Shown here: one piece after another, positions 17,014 to 26,462 of the stretch
Layout: each line of letters starts with the position of its first letter
How positions within the stretch are numbered: position 1 is the stretch's first letter
Origin: Ensifer sp. MPMI2T
GTDB taxonomy: Bacteria > Pseudomonadota > Alphaproteobacteria > Rhizobiales > Rhizobiaceae
Assembly: GCF_004827385.1 (NCBI RefSeq)
Contig: NZ_SRXN01000023.1
Coordinates: 48,364 to 112,363 of the forward strand
Reading direction: 5' to 3'
DNA length: 64,000 nt
The notes under the pieces: model-generated
Told to the model about the DNA's origin: nothing
The model's database searches: none
The model's input: only the letters and a program-made list of their open reading frames with translations
Translations under genes and position numbers: made by a program

Positions 17014-19370
17014 GCGAAAGCAATGTCCAACGTCCCCGGTTCGGTTTGAGATCCTTTCGCGCCAAGTTCGTGCTGGTCGTCGGCAGCGCCGTGCTCTTCG
17101 ACCTCTTGGCAACAGGTGGCCTGGCACTCTGGAACGTTCAAAGATTGTCGCGCGACGCGACGACGGAGGTCGGGCAGGGCCTGCAAAAGGCAAACGAAGA
17201 TTACATGCTCACCTATGCGGAATCGACGGCCGCGCGGGTTGATCTTCTGATCGGCCAGGTTCACGCCGACGTCGCCACGCTCGCGGGCGTGCTCCAGGCG
17301 CAGATCGACCGCCCCGTGCGCAGGTCCGAGATCGGAGAGGCACTGACGCGGCAGGCACCGGAATCCGTTACCGTGGCTTACGATCCCAAAGGTGGGTGGG
17401 CGCAGAACCTTCCGGGACCACTCTCGAGCGTCAGCGTTTGGAGCTATCTCCTTGGCGCCGACCACCGGCCGCTACCCGAGGTGCAGACCGATATCGAGAA
17501 CAGCGCCGTTCTCGATCTGGTTGCTCCCGCCCTGCTTGCGCACGGCCGCTCCAAACTGCAGATGTACTACGTCGGACCAAAGGAGCGGCCGATCTTGCGG
17601 ATGGCGCCCTATGCCGATCAGGCGCAGACGTTCGACCGTCTCTACCCCGGTCACAACGAGGCCAACTTCTGGAACTTCTTCTTCCCCGGCCTCTACGAGT
17701 CCTGGGAGGGATGGGCAAAGGATCCGAGCCTCAGGCCCGTTGCAGCCGATACCACGCAAACGGCACCTTATACGGATGCCGCCACGGGGAAACTGATCGT
17801 CAGTTTCTTCCAACCGCTCTGGACGCGCGACCGCAAGGGTGTCGCCGGAGCGGCCGGGACCGATATCACGCTCGATCAGCTGGCCGAGGTTGTCGAAAGC
17901 GTCAAAGTCGGCGGCAGCGGGTTCGGTTTCCTCGCCATGTCCGACGGCAACGTGCTTGCCATCAACGGCGTAGGAGAAAAGGTCATCGGCCTGCAACGGT
18001 CGAGCGAGACCGGCAGCCAGGGTGTCACGGGCCTTAATCGTTCGCTGCGCCAAAGCGTGCAGCCGGCGATCGCGCAACTGCCGCTCGGCGCCGACGGCGC
18101 GATACAGCGCGTGCTGCTCGAGGAGGACGACGAGAAGGTGCCCTATCTCATTCTCCTGAAGCAGCTCGAGCCGGAGAATTTCTGGGTATCCGGCCCCGTT
18201 CGCCGCGAGACCATGTCGCTCGGCATCGTGGTGCCCGAGCGCGAAATCTACGCCTCGTTGTTTGCGGCGCAGGCCGGAATTTCCGAGGCGGCGAACCGGA
18301 TCCTGATCTATCAGGCCCTCGCTTTGCTCGCTTCGTTGCTCTTCGTTATCACCGCCGTGTTCGGCATATCCAAGCGCGTTACCCGCGGCATCAGCGCCCT
18401 TGCCGGCGCAGCAACGAGGATCGAGGCCAAGGACTATTCGGTCCGGGTTCCGATCTCCACGCGCGACGAAGTCGGTGAAGCCGGCATCGCCTTCAACCGC
18501 ATGGCGGAAGAAATCAGCTACCACACCGAGAACCTCGAAAACCTTGTGACCGAGCGCACGAAACAGCTCGAGGACGCGAACCACCAGATTTCGGCGCTGA
18601 ACACCCAGTTGCGCAGCGAGAACCTGCGCCTCGGCGCGGAACTCGCGGTCGCCCGGCAGATCCAGATGATGGTGCTGCCCAAGGCCGGCGAACTCGAGGA
18701 AATTTCCGACGTGGAGATTGCCGCCTACATGCGGCCCGCCGACGAAGTCGGTGGCGACTATTATGACGTCCTGAGGGACGGCGAGCGGCTGAAGATCGGC
18801 ATCGGCGACGTCACCGGCCACGGCCTGGAAAGCGGCGTGCTGATGCTGATGGTCCAATCGGTGGCACGCGCGTTGCAGGAGGCCGGCGACATGGATCCGT
18901 CACAATTCCTCAACCGGGTCAATCGCGCCATCTACAAGAATATCGTCCGGACCAACACCAACAAGCATCTCTCGCTCGCCTTCCTGGACTATGACGGCGC
19001 GCGCCTGACGCTCTCTGGCCAGCATGAGGAACTCATCGTGGTCAGGAATCTCGGAAATGTGGAGCGCATCGACACCCTTGACCTCGGGCTGCCGATCGGG
19101 TTGGAGCCGGACATTTCGCCCTTCGTGGCGACCCGCGATATCTCCTTTGGCCGTGGCGATATGATCATTCTCCACACTGACGGAGTAACAGAGGCGGAGA
19201 ACCGGAACGGAGAACTCTTCGGCATTGAAAGGCTCTGTGAGAGCGCGCGTCGTCGCTATGGTCGAAGCGCCGAGGATGTCAAAACCGGAATCATCGACGA
19301 TCTGATGGCACACATCGGCACCCAGAAAATCCATGACGATATCACGCTAGTGGTGATGAGGCACAGGTGA
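17010..19370 (+). CDS. Membrane SpoIIE/PP2C-type serine phosphatase with dCache sensor and HAMP
   Basis: This 786-residue protein resembles SiaA or RsbU-type sensors. Transmembrane helix 1 lies at about 17-39, a periplasmic dCache-like sensor follows to about 420, then transmembrane helix 2 at about 428-452 and a HAMP domain to about 505. A coiled coil leads to a SpoIIE/PP2C phosphatase (about 550-786) with metal-binding segments VGGDYYDV, GIGDVTGHG and HTDGVTEA. Such enzymes dephosphorylate STAS proteins in partner-switching pathways. It overlaps the upstream gene by 4 nt and is followed after 4 nt by the kinase-like gene, so the phosphatase, kinase and STAS protein are encoded together. The external ligand is unknown. 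Confidence 0.9.
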   Translation: MSESNVQRPRFGLRSFRAKFVLVVGSAVLFDLLATGGLALWNVQRLSRDATTEVGQGLQKANEDYMLTYAESTAARVDLLIGQVHADVATLAGVLQAQIDRPVRRSEIGEALTRQAPESVTVAYDPKGGWAQNLPGPLSSVSVWSYLLGADHRPLPEVQTDIENSAVLDLVAPALLAHGRSKLQMYYVGPKERPILRMAPYADQAQTFDRLYPGHNEANFWNFFFPGLYESWEGWAKDPSLRPVAADTTQTAPYTDAATGKLIVSFFQPLWTRDRKGVAGAAGTDITLDQLAEVVESVKVGGSGFGFLAMSDGNVLAINGVGEKVIGLQRSSETGSQGVTGLNRSLRQSVQPAIAQLPLGADGAIQRVLLEEDDEKVPYLILLKQLEPENFWVSGPVRRETMSLGIVVPEREIYASLFAAQAGISEAANRILIYQALALLASLLFVITAVFGISKRVTRGISALAGAATRIEAKDYSVRVPISTRDEVGEAGIAFNRMAEEISYHTENLENLVTERTKQLEDANHQISALNTQLRSENLRLGAELAVARQIQMMVLPKAGELEEISDVEIAAYMRPADEVGGDYYDVLRDGERLKIGIGDVTGHGLESGVLMLMVQSVARALQEAGDMDPSQFLNRVNRAIYKNIVRTNTNKHLSLAFLDYDGARLTLSGQHEELIVVRNLGNVERIDTLDLGLPIGLEPDISPFVATRDISFGRGDMIILHTDGVTEAENRNGELFGIERLCESARRRYGRSAEDVKTGIIDDLMAHIGTQKIHDDITLVVMRHR

Positions 19371-19374
19371 ACGG

Positions 19375-19932
19375 ATGACGACCTTATACGGACTGGAGGA
19401 CCTCGCGATCGGCACGGGCGAAGATGTGACGAGACTTCGTCTCTTCGACGGCCCCCTCGATCTCTGTTGGAAACACTGCGCAATCACGTCGGATTTCGTC
19501 GCCGAGTTCGTTGCGCTGCGTTACAGAACCTCGCGCAGCCTTTACAAGGAAGTACGGCATAATGTCGGCTACCTGACCAACGAGCTCATAGAAAACGCGG
19601 TTAAGTTCCGAACCACCGGCGAAATCGTCGTCGAAGCATCGATTGCGACCAATGCCTTTAGGGCGAAGGTTTCTAATTTTATCGATGAGGATACAGCCGA
19701 ACGGTTCCGGCACTTACTTTCCGAAATAACCGCGGGCGATCCTGGCGAGCTTCTCATAGAACGGATCGAAGCGAATGCAACAGGCTCCGGCGCAGGATCC
19801 GGGCTTGGACTTCTCACTCTCATGAGCGATTATGGTGCTCACTTCGCTTGGGTCTTTGGAACCAGTACGGGGAACAGCGAGATCCCGCTGGAAACCTATG
19901 CCTCGATAACAGTCCCCGATCTCTCGAACTGA
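19375..19932 (+). CDS. Slr1658/SiaB-like HATPase-fold kinase or anti-STAS regulator
   Basis: The 185-residue protein has an intact N-box-like motif (LTNELIENAVKFR) and a later glycine-rich stretch (TGSGAGSGLGLLTL) resembling the ATP lid. This matches the Slr1658 superfamily, of which SiaB-like kinases phosphorylate STAS partners. AGGTGA sits just before the ATG at 19375. It lies between the SpoIIE phosphatase and the STAS protein, as expected for the opposing kinase. The specific reaction is inferred from the SiaABC paradigm. Confidence 0.75.
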   Translation: MTTLYGLEDLAIGTGEDVTRLRLFDGPLDLCWKHCAITSDFVAEFVALRYRTSRSLYKEVRHNVGYLTNELIENAVKFRTTGEIVVEASIATNAFRAKVSNFIDEDTAERFRHLLSEITAGDPGELLIERIEANATGSGAGSGLGLLTLMSDYGAHFAWVFGTSTGNSEIPLETYASITVPDLSN

Positions 19933-19947
19933 TGGACACTGAGCAAT

Positions 19948-20286
19948 ATGGAAATCAAGGAAGACGAGTATCGCGTTTGGCTGGAAGGCGCGGACATCTA
20001 TTTCGATGGCAGTATGCGCCTGCCAAGCACAGAGGCCTATGCACCGATTTTCTCCTTGGTGATGAGCGTGTTAGAGACCGATCCTGAGCGCATGACGATT
20101 GACCTCACGGGACTGCAGTTTCTCAATTCATCCGGAATCAATCTTCTGGCAAAACTCACAATCGAAGCACGCAAGCGGCCGAATATACAGTTCACGGTCC
20201 GTGGAAGCTCGGAGTATCCCTGGCAATCGAAGTCCCTGCCAAATCTCAAGAAACTACATCCTAGCGTGGATCTCAGGCTAACCTGA
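19948..20286 (+). CDS. STAS-like Slr1659-family phospho-switch protein
   Basis: The 112-residue protein has the alternating beta-alpha pattern of STAS/Slr1659 proteins. The loop [14 protein letters not shown] contains the Ser-Ser pair where STAS antagonists are phosphorylated. It is the last gene of the operon, 15 nt after the kinase-like gene. In partner switching its phosphorylation state, set by kinase and SpoIIE phosphatase, decides which target it binds; plausible targets here are a nearby diguanylate cyclase or the STAS-methyltransferase (inference). Confidence 0.78.
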   Translation: MEIKEDEYRVWLEGADIYFDGSMRLPSTEAYAPIFSLVMSVLETDPERMTIDLTGLQFLNSSGINLLAKLTIEARKRPNIQFTVRGSSEYPWQSKSLPNLKKLHPSVDLRLT

Positions 20287-20419
20287 CGGCTGGGCCGAAG
20301 GATGCTGGTCGCCTGACTGCCTGCCGGCGTTCGGTCGTGGCCGTCGCATCATGCATTCAAGCCAAGGGGAATGCTCTCAGAACCTGCAAAACCCAGCAGG
20401 GTAGATCGCATGGACAGAG

Positions 20420-21700
20420 CTAGGCGGTCGGTAAATCGGGCTGATAGAGCACCACGCGATTGCGGCCCGCTTGTTTGGCCAGGTAGAGTGCCGCGTCAGC
20501 CTGGTTCTGAAGCTTCTCGGGCGCGATGATCTCTTCACCTGGCGCCTGCGCCGCCACGCCAATGCTGAGGGTGACGTAAGGCGATACGCGGGAGGCGGGG
20601 TTCGGAAGGGAGGCGGCCTCGACGCTCGCCCTTATTCTTTCCGCCGTAGCCAGCGCCGCTCCTTCATCTGCGCCCGGAAGCACGACGAGAAACTCCTCAC
20701 CGCCATAGCGAGCTACATGGTCGCGCTTTCGCCTGACGCTGCTCTGAATGATGCCGGCAACTTTCACGAGGCAGCGATCGCCCTCACCGTGACCAAGACG
20801 ATCGTTCAGGTTCTTGAAGTCGTCGATGTCGCACATCAGCATGGCGTTGCCCGGCGGGCGCTCGGCGCCTGCGCTCCAGAGACGGTTGAGGGTTTCCATC
20901 ATCCAGCGCCTGTTGGCGATCCCGGTCAGGGGATCGGTTTTTGCAAGGCGCTCGAGTCGAGCATTGGCGTCGGCAAGCTCCGCCACCCGCCGCTTGTCGC
21001 GAAGTTCAAGAAGGAAGGTCTTCTGGGCCAGGATCGTCATCGCACGTCGGGCAACGACTGTCGCGATGATGCCGCTGGCAAAAAACAACGTCCCAGCCAC
21101 TGCGCTGCCCTTATCCAGGATCGGATTCTGCAGCTGAAAAATGAGGTAGAAGGCAAGCGCGAGCGAGGCGACCGTTACCGTCCAAGCGAGAGGAACGGCG
21201 AAGATGATGATCGCAGTGATGGCGACGAACAGCATAACGTTCAAGTGCCTTTCATAGAACTCGCCACCCGCGCTCACGCCCACCAGCGCGACAGATAGGA
21301 GGATAAAGAACAAGCCTACGAGCAAAGATATTCTCTGAAGCCAGACGCCGCGCGGTTTTCGCCAGACCAAGGCGGTTGCCAGAGCGGCGGGCGGAAGAAT
21401 GCAGGCTGGTGGAAGCATCGACAGCACAACCGTCTTTGGAAGCAGGACCGCGTTGAGACCCAGCGTCAGTACGTCCAGCAGGGCCACCCATGTCATCCAC
21501 GCGCGAATGATTTTGGCCGTCCGCGACCACGAACGCTCTTGGAAGAGGCGATCAAGTTCACCTCTCAGGCGGATGTCACGCGTGCGGCCCGCGAGAAGGC
21601 GTTCGGCTTCGGTCATGACAGCCGGGTTGGGCAGCTGAAACCGCGCCTCCGGGGAGGCGCCCACGCGACTGGCAGCAACTGCGCTTTCTAGAAGCTCCAT
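20420..21700 (-). CDS. Membrane diguanylate cyclase (GGDEF) with six-helix N-terminus
   Basis: The protein has about 426 residues. Five or six hydrophobic helices (about 55-215) precede a short coiled coil and a GGDEF domain (about 255-420) with intact GGEEF. An RxxD inhibitory site (RKRD) lies five residues before it, so it should be an active cyclase with product feedback. The start is uncertain: the Met at 21700 is chosen, while the frame is open to 21766. It is convergent with the partner-switching operon and could be one source of the c-di-GMP that activates the glucan synthase. Confidence 0.88.
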   Translation of the reverse strand: MELLESAVAASRVGASPEARFQLPNPAVMTEAERLLAGRTRDIRLRGELDRLFQERSWSRTAKIIRAWMTWVALLDVLTLGLNAVLLPKTVVLSMLPPACILPPAALATALVWRKPRGVWLQRISLLVGLFFILLSVALVGVSAGGEFYERHLNVMLFVAITAIIIFAVPLAWTVTVASLALAFYLIFQLQNPILDKGSAVAGTLFFASGIIATVVARRAMTILAQKTFLLELRDKRRVAELADANARLERLAKTDPLTGIANRRWMMETLNRLWSAGAERPPGNAMLMCDIDDFKNLNDRLGHGEGDRCLVKVAGIIQSSVRRKRDHVARYGGEEFLVVLPGADEGAALATAERIRASVEAASLPNPASRVSPYVTLSIGVAAQAPGEEIIAPEKLQNQADAALYLAKQAGRNRVVLYQPDLPTA

Positions 21701-22063
21701 CCTTGCCCATCTAGGGGAGCACCTCCTGCTGGCAAGATCATCGGTGCATGAACTCGCGAGTTGCACTCCTCATGCCAACCAGGCACCTCCTTCCGGCGCC
21801 GCGTGCGCAAGCTGGCCGAAATGAATGAGCAGCGCTAACCGCCGCGTCGCCCACCCGCCTTGAGAGGATCGAACAGCTGGCCCTGCAATCGAGCTCGACA
21901 GCCCGCGGCGACAAGCACATCAAGACCGATCGGCTCACAGGATCGGTTGCTGGATGAGAAGATTGTTGAATGCTGGACCACCGACGTCCTGCAAGTGGAG
22001 GTTGGCGCGCTTTTCTCCGATCTCAGATGGGAAAGAGCGAGCGCGTTAAGCGGTACAAGTAGC
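21701..22063. other. Gene-free stretch between two minus-strand genes
   Basis: This stretch of about 360 bp separates the diguanylate cyclase from the sugar ABC ATPase. I see no supported reading frame, repeat or clear terminator in it. Confidence 0.5.
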
Positions 22064-23134
22064 TCACAATGCGGCACCAGTGGTACGGTCGAAGACGTAG
22101 ATTTGTCGTTGATCAATGCCCGCCTGAAAGATTGCGCCGTGGCACGCGGGATGATCTTCGTTGAGCACGGCCGTTATCTGTTCGCCGGCAAACTCAAAGA
22201 GCACGTGCGTCAGCGCCCCGGTTGATTCGACGAGCAGTGTTCTGCCAGAAATCGTGTTAGCCATGCCGTCGGTGACGAAGTGCTCCGGTCGAAGCCCAAT
22301 CTTCACTGCCTGTCCGCGCCGCACCTTGCGTTCCGGCGCAATGCGGATTGCCGATCCGTCGCTGAGCCGCACTGCCGGCTCGCCGTCATTGGCCTCGACA
22401 GTCCCATCGAGCACGTTCATCGCCGGCGAGCCGATGAAGCCCGCGACGAAGAGGTTGGCGGGGGTGCGGTAGAGCTCCAGCGGCGTGCCCACCTGCTCGA
22501 TCCGGCCGCCGTTCAAGACGACAATGCGATCGGCGAGGGTCATCGCCTCGATCTGGTCGTGGGTCACGTAGATCGATGTCGTGGCGACCTTCTGGTGCAA
22601 GGCCTTGATCTCGGTGCGCATCTGGACCCTGAGCTTGGCATCCAGATTGGACAGCGGCTCGTCAAACAGGAACACGGCCGGGTCGCGGACGATCGCCCGG
22701 CCCATGGCGACACGCTGGCGCTGGCCACCGGAAAGCTGGCTCGGCTTCCGCTCCAGAAGCTCCGTCAGCGCCAGCATCCGAGCCGCCGCTTTGACCCGTT
22801 CGTCGATCTGCGGTTTCGGGAGTCCTGAGAGCTTTAGGTTGAAGCCCATGTTCTCGGCGACCGTCATATGCGGATAAAGCGCGTAGGACTGGAAGACCAT
22901 GGCGATGTTGCGCTCGCGTGGCGTCAGCGGATTGACGACCTTGCCGCCGATCAGCACCTCGCCGTCGGTGATCTCCTCCAGTCCGGCGATCATGCGCAAG
23001 AGTGTGGACTTGCCGCAGCCGGAGGGTCCGACGAGGGCGATGAACTCGCCCTCCCCGATCAAAAGCGACACACCGTGAATCACCTCGAGCACACCGTAGC
23101 TCTTGCGGATATCCCTGAGTTCGACCGATGCCAT
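22064..23134 (-). CDS. Sugar ABC transporter ATP-binding protein (MalK/UgpC type)
   Basis: The 356-residue protein has Walker [10 protein letters not shown] (about 37-45), signature [14 protein letters not shown], Walker [12 protein letters not shown] and a C-terminal TOBE domain typical of CUT1 carbohydrate importers. It is the last gene of the operon, starting 25 nt after the second permease. It hydrolyses ATP to drive import by the two permeases encoded upstream. All motifs are intact, in contrast to the disrupted binding-protein gene of the same operon, so it could still serve another importer. Confidence 0.93.
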   Translation of the reverse strand: MASVELRDIRKSYGVLEVIHGVSLLIGEGEFIALVGPSGCGKSTLLRMIAGLEEITDGEVLIGGKVVNPLTPRERNIAMVFQSYALYPHMTVAENMGFNLKLSGLPKPQIDERVKAAARMLALTELLERKPSQLSGGQRQRVAMGRAIVRDPAVFLFDEPLSNLDAKLRVQMRTEIKALHQKVATTSIYVTHDQIEAMTLADRIVVLNGGRIEQVGTPLELYRTPANLFVAGFIGSPAMNVLDGTVEANDGEPAVRLSDGSAIRIAPERKVRRGQAVKIGLRPEHFVTDGMANTISGRTLLVESTGALTHVLFEFAGEQITAVLNEDHPACHGAIFQAGIDQRQIYVFDRTTGAAL

Positions 23135-23159
23135 GATGCTTGCTCCTTGAAACGAGGGC

Positions 23160-24008
23160 TCAGGATTTCAACGCGCCGGCCGTGAGGCCCGCGATGATGT
23201 GCTTCTGGGCGAGAAAGAACACGATCACCGTCGGCAGAATGGTCAGCGTGATGAAGGCGAGCACGAGCTGCCAGTCGGTGCCGAACTCGCCGCGATAGAC
23301 CATGATGCCGAGCGGCCACGGATATTTCTCCTCCGTATTCAGCATGATTAGCGGCAGGATGTAGCTGTTCCAGCTATGCACGAAGGTGATGATGCCGACC
23401 GTCGAGACGATCGGGCGCGAAAGCGGCATGGAGATGTGCCAGAAGAAGCGGATATAGCCGCAGCCGTCGACGAAAGCGGCCTGGAAGAGTTCTTCCGGCA
23501 GGTTCCGGAAATAGTTGCGAAAGAGCAGAATGCTCATGCCGAGGCCGAAGGCGACCTGAGGCAGGATGACGCCCCAGTAGGTATCGAGCAGGCCGAGATC
23601 GCGGATGCGGATGAAGAGCGGCAGGATCGCGGTTGCCGCGGGGAACATGAGCCCGATCAGGAAGTAGTTCAGCAACTGGTTCGCGCCGAAGAATCTCACA
23701 TGGGCGAAGGTGAAAGCGGCCATCGCCGAGACGATGACGGTCAGCACCACTGTCACGGCCGCGATGAACAGCGAGTTCAGCATTTGCCGCCAGTAGCGGT
23801 CACCGAAGAGGATATCGAGATAGTTCGACCACATCCATTCCGACGGCAGGCCGAAAGGATTGACGCGCAGGTCGCCGAGCGACTTGAAGCCTCCGAGCGC
23901 GGTCGTCACCAAGGGTAGCAGAACAAGCATCGCCACCAGCGACAGCGACGCGTAGAGATAAAGGCGGGTGCCCGTGGTCATCCGAACGGAGGAGGTCGTG
24001 TCAGTCAT
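23160..24008 (-). CDS. Sugar ABC transporter permease (MalG type)
   Basis: This protein has about 282 residues and six predicted transmembrane helices, beginning with [20 protein letters not shown]. The EAA loop ([18 protein letters not shown]) that contacts the ATPase is typical of the CUT1 MalG family. The Met at 24008 is the natural start and overlaps the stop of the upstream permease gene by 8 nt; the longer upstream frame is not needed. It acts with the adjacent permease as the channel. Confidence 0.92.
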   Translation of the reverse strand: MTDTTSSVRMTTGTRLYLYASLSLVAMLVLLPLVTTALGGFKSLGDLRVNPFGLPSEWMWSNYLDILFGDRYWRQMLNSLFIAAVTVVLTVIVSAMAAFTFAHVRFFGANQLLNYFLIGLMFPAATAILPLFIRIRDLGLLDTYWGVILPQVAFGLGMSILLFRNYFRNLPEELFQAAFVDGCGYIRFFWHISMPLSRPIVSTVGIITFVHSWNSYILPLIMLNTEEKYPWPLGIMVYRGEFGTDWQLVLAFITLTILPTVIVFFLAQKHIIAGLTAGALKS

Positions 24009-24882
24009 GGCGCATGAAGATCCGTTTATAGCCGAAGGCGAGCGTGACGCAGATGACGAAGAGGACGACGCCGACCGCGCTTCCGAGCCCCACCTGCATG
24101 CGGGTGACACCGTAGGTGTAGAGGAAAGTCACCATGGTCTGCGTCGAGTTCGACGGTCCTCCGCCGGTGAGCGGCATGACGAGGTCGAAGAGCTGCAGCG
24201 AGCCGATGACGGCGAAGAAGATCGACAGTCTCACGGTCGAGCCGAGGAGCGGCAGTGTCACGTAGCGGGATTTCTGCCATCCGCTGGCGCCATCGATCTC
24301 GGCGGCTTCAAGCACGCTCCTGTCCACGGCCTGCAAGCCGGCGATAAACAGCATCATGTGGAAACCGAAGTACTTCCAGACGATGACCGCGAGCACCGCA
24401 TATATGGCAAGGCCGCGGTCGGCGAGTACATAGGGCGTTGAAACGCCGAAGAAGCCGGCGAGCGCGGCGACCAGTCCGTAGTCGCCGTCGTAGACGAAGC
24501 GCCAGATGAGGCCGGCGGCGACATCCGCCAGTACATAGGGCAGAAAGAAGATCATCCGGAAGGCGACGACGCCGGCGATCCGGTGTGCGAGCATCATCGC
24601 AAGCCACAGCGCGAGCGGAATCTGCAGCAGCACCGAGACGAGAATGATGATCCCGTTGTTGATCAGCGCCTGCGAGAAGGCGGCGTTGTTGAACAGCACC
24701 TCGAAATTGCGCAAGCCTACGAACTGCTGCGGCGTGCCATAGCCGTTCCAGCGATAGAGGCTGTACCAAGCCGCCTCTCCCATCGGCAGGATAACGAAGA
24801 CCGTGAAAAGCAGCAACGCCGGCGGCAGGAAGAGGATGAGCACCGGCAGCCGCCCGCGGACGGTCGGGCCTTTGTAGCGCAC
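24001..24882 (-). CDS. Sugar ABC transporter permease (MalF type), possible frameshift at the start
   Basis: The 293-residue protein has six helices and the EAA loop (LEAAEIDGASGWQKSRYVTLPLL) of CUT1 MalF-type permeases. The open frame starts at a GTG (24882). A second frame, one base out of register, begins at 24943 behind a GAGGAC site and encodes MTDMTATMTAVPAHG, a plausible native N-terminus. This suggests a one-base indel near 24883-24900 that separates the original start from the body. The GTG start may rescue expression, since all helices lie downstream of it. Confidence 0.85.
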   Translation of the reverse strand: MRYKGPTVRGRLPVLILFLPPALLLFTVFVILPMGEAAWYSLYRWNGYGTPQQFVGLRNFEVLFNNAAFSQALINNGIIILVSVLLQIPLALWLAMMLAHRIAGVVAFRMIFFLPYVLADVAAGLIWRFVYDGDYGLVAALAGFFGVSTPYVLADRGLAIYAVLAVIVWKYFGFHMMLFIAGLQAVDRSVLEAAEIDGASGWQKSRYVTLPLLGSTVRLSIFFAVIGSLQLFDLVMPLTGGGPSNSTQTMVTFLYTYGVTRMQVGLGSAVGVVLFVICVTLAFGYKRIFMRHD

Positions 24883-25014
24883 TTTCTTGCCGCTCGCCGT
24901 GGGCCGGCACCGCGGTCATGGTCGCAGTCATGTCGGTCATCATGTCCTCGCGCAGTTCGTTGCGGCTGGTCGAGATGCGGGCGACGGATTTCCCGTCGCC
25001 CCTGCTCACGTGCT

Positions 25015-26251
25015 CATTCGAGTTCGCGTGCGTCCTGAATCATCCGAGCTCCCTCTTCGGTGGACATCTGCCCCGAAATGATCTCGACGGCAGCGTCGTT
25101 CACGACGCGGCCAACTGAGGGACCGAGATCCTGATCGAAATAGTTCTGGTGCCAGGTGGAGGCTGCAAGCTGATCGGCCGCCGCTCGCAGCAGCGGATTG
25201 GTGACGCCGTCCTCGGCAACGCACTAAATCGAGCGCTTCGGGCGGAGCGTTCTTCGTCACCGCCCAGCCGTTGAGGCCGCCCAGTGTATCGGTGCCGGTG
25301 CCCGCCCCTCCCTCGACGACCGGGAAAGGAAAGCGGCCGATGTTCTACGGTGCAAGGCCCTTTCCGTCGCCTGAATTGGCGTGCTGGGTAGCCTCGGTGT
25401 GCTCAAAGCTCAGGATCATCGCCGCCTTGCCGTCACCGAAGAGGCCAAGCGTCTGCGGCCAGGTCGCGCCGAGATAGCCGCCCTGGAACGGTTCGAGCTT
25501 GCCGAGCTCGGCGAGCTGCTCGCCGGTCTTGATGATCGCAGGGTGCAGAAAGCCCTCGCCCTCGTTGTTCTTGGCATCCTCGAAGACCTGCTGGCCGCCA
25601 TTGCGCATGACGAGATAGCTCCAATAGAAATGCAGCGGCCACTTGTCGCCACCGCCGCCGGCGATCGGCGCGATCCCGGCATCCTTCAGCGTCTTCACCG
25701 CCTTGAGGAAATCGTCCCAGGTCTTGATGTCCTCGGCCTTGACGCCGGCCTTCTGGAAGAGCGCCTTGTTGTAGAAGAAACTGATCGTTCCCATTTTGAA
25801 GGGAACCGCATAAATTCGGTCGTTGAAGGTGAGCCCCTTGACCGCGGCGGGATTGTAGCTCTTCTCCCAGGCTCCGCCGTCAGCACGCATCGCCTCCGTC
25901 AGGTCCATCAGCGCGCCGGTCTCGGATTGTTGCTTCAGCACGCCGCCGCCCCAGCTATAGAAGAAATGCGGAGCGTCTTCCGATTGTAGAAGGGTCGGCA
26001 GTTTCGCCTTGAAGGCCTCATTTTCCAGGAATTGCAGCTGGATATCGACGCCGGAATGTTCCGATTCGTATTTGGCGGCGATGTCCTCCCACATCTTCAA
26101 ATGGGCAGGAACCGTCTCGAGATGGAGCCATTTGACCACCGTGTCGGCGGATGCCTGGCTCGTGCCGAAGAGAAGCGTCATGCCGGCTGCGGCGGCAAGC
26201 GCGGACAGTCTGGCGGCGCGAAGGGGGCGCCAACCCGCGTTCGAGCATCAT
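25015..26251 (-). pseudogene. Sugar ABC transporter substrate-binding protein, disrupted
   Basis: A binding protein of about 410 residues can be reconstructed, but with three lesions. The start at 26251 (MMLERGLAP) loses frame in the signal peptide at a run of five G/C bases (26223-26227); the frame resumes as LSALAAAAGMTLLFGTSQASA. The main body then reads well (DTVVKWLHLETVPAHLKMW onward) until a TAG replaces a likely Tyr codon just after GDGKGLAP (near 25345). After NAPPEALDLVR a further shift is needed (near 25223) to reach the natural end, which finishes SGQMSTEEGARMIQDARELE and stops at 25015. Permeases and ATPase remain largely intact, so inactivation looks recent unless these are sequencing errors. 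Confidence 0.85.
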
Positions 26252-26302
26252 AATCTATCTCCTCCCAGGGGCAAAATGTCCTCACCAATTTATCCCCAAC
26301 GC

Positions 26303-26331
26303 GGATTAATTCAGATTTGAGATACTGTCAA
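26303..26331 (-). promoter_or_regulatory. Candidate promoter of the sugar ABC operon
   Basis: On the minus strand TTGACA (26326-26331) is followed after 17 nt by TAATCC (26303-26308). It faces the disrupted binding-protein gene, whose start is at 26251. Confidence 0.4.
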
Positions 26332-26367
26332 ATATCAACAGCCATTGCAATTTTTCCGGCATTCCGC

Positions 26368-26396
26368 TTGACAGGGGGCGCGAATTGCTCGTTATT
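26368..26396 (+). promoter_or_regulatory. Candidate promoter of the ROK regulator gene
   Basis: TTGACA (26368-26373) is followed after 17 nt by GTTATT (26391-26396), about 65 nt before the ROK start. The -35 is perfect and the -10 is weak. It lies back to back with the ABC operon promoter, allowing joint control. Confidence 0.35.
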
Positions 26397-26462
26397 TAAT
26401 TCGCATTCCGGCGAAATAATCAGGATCCAATCAGCCATAAGTACGCGAGCATCCCCCACACC

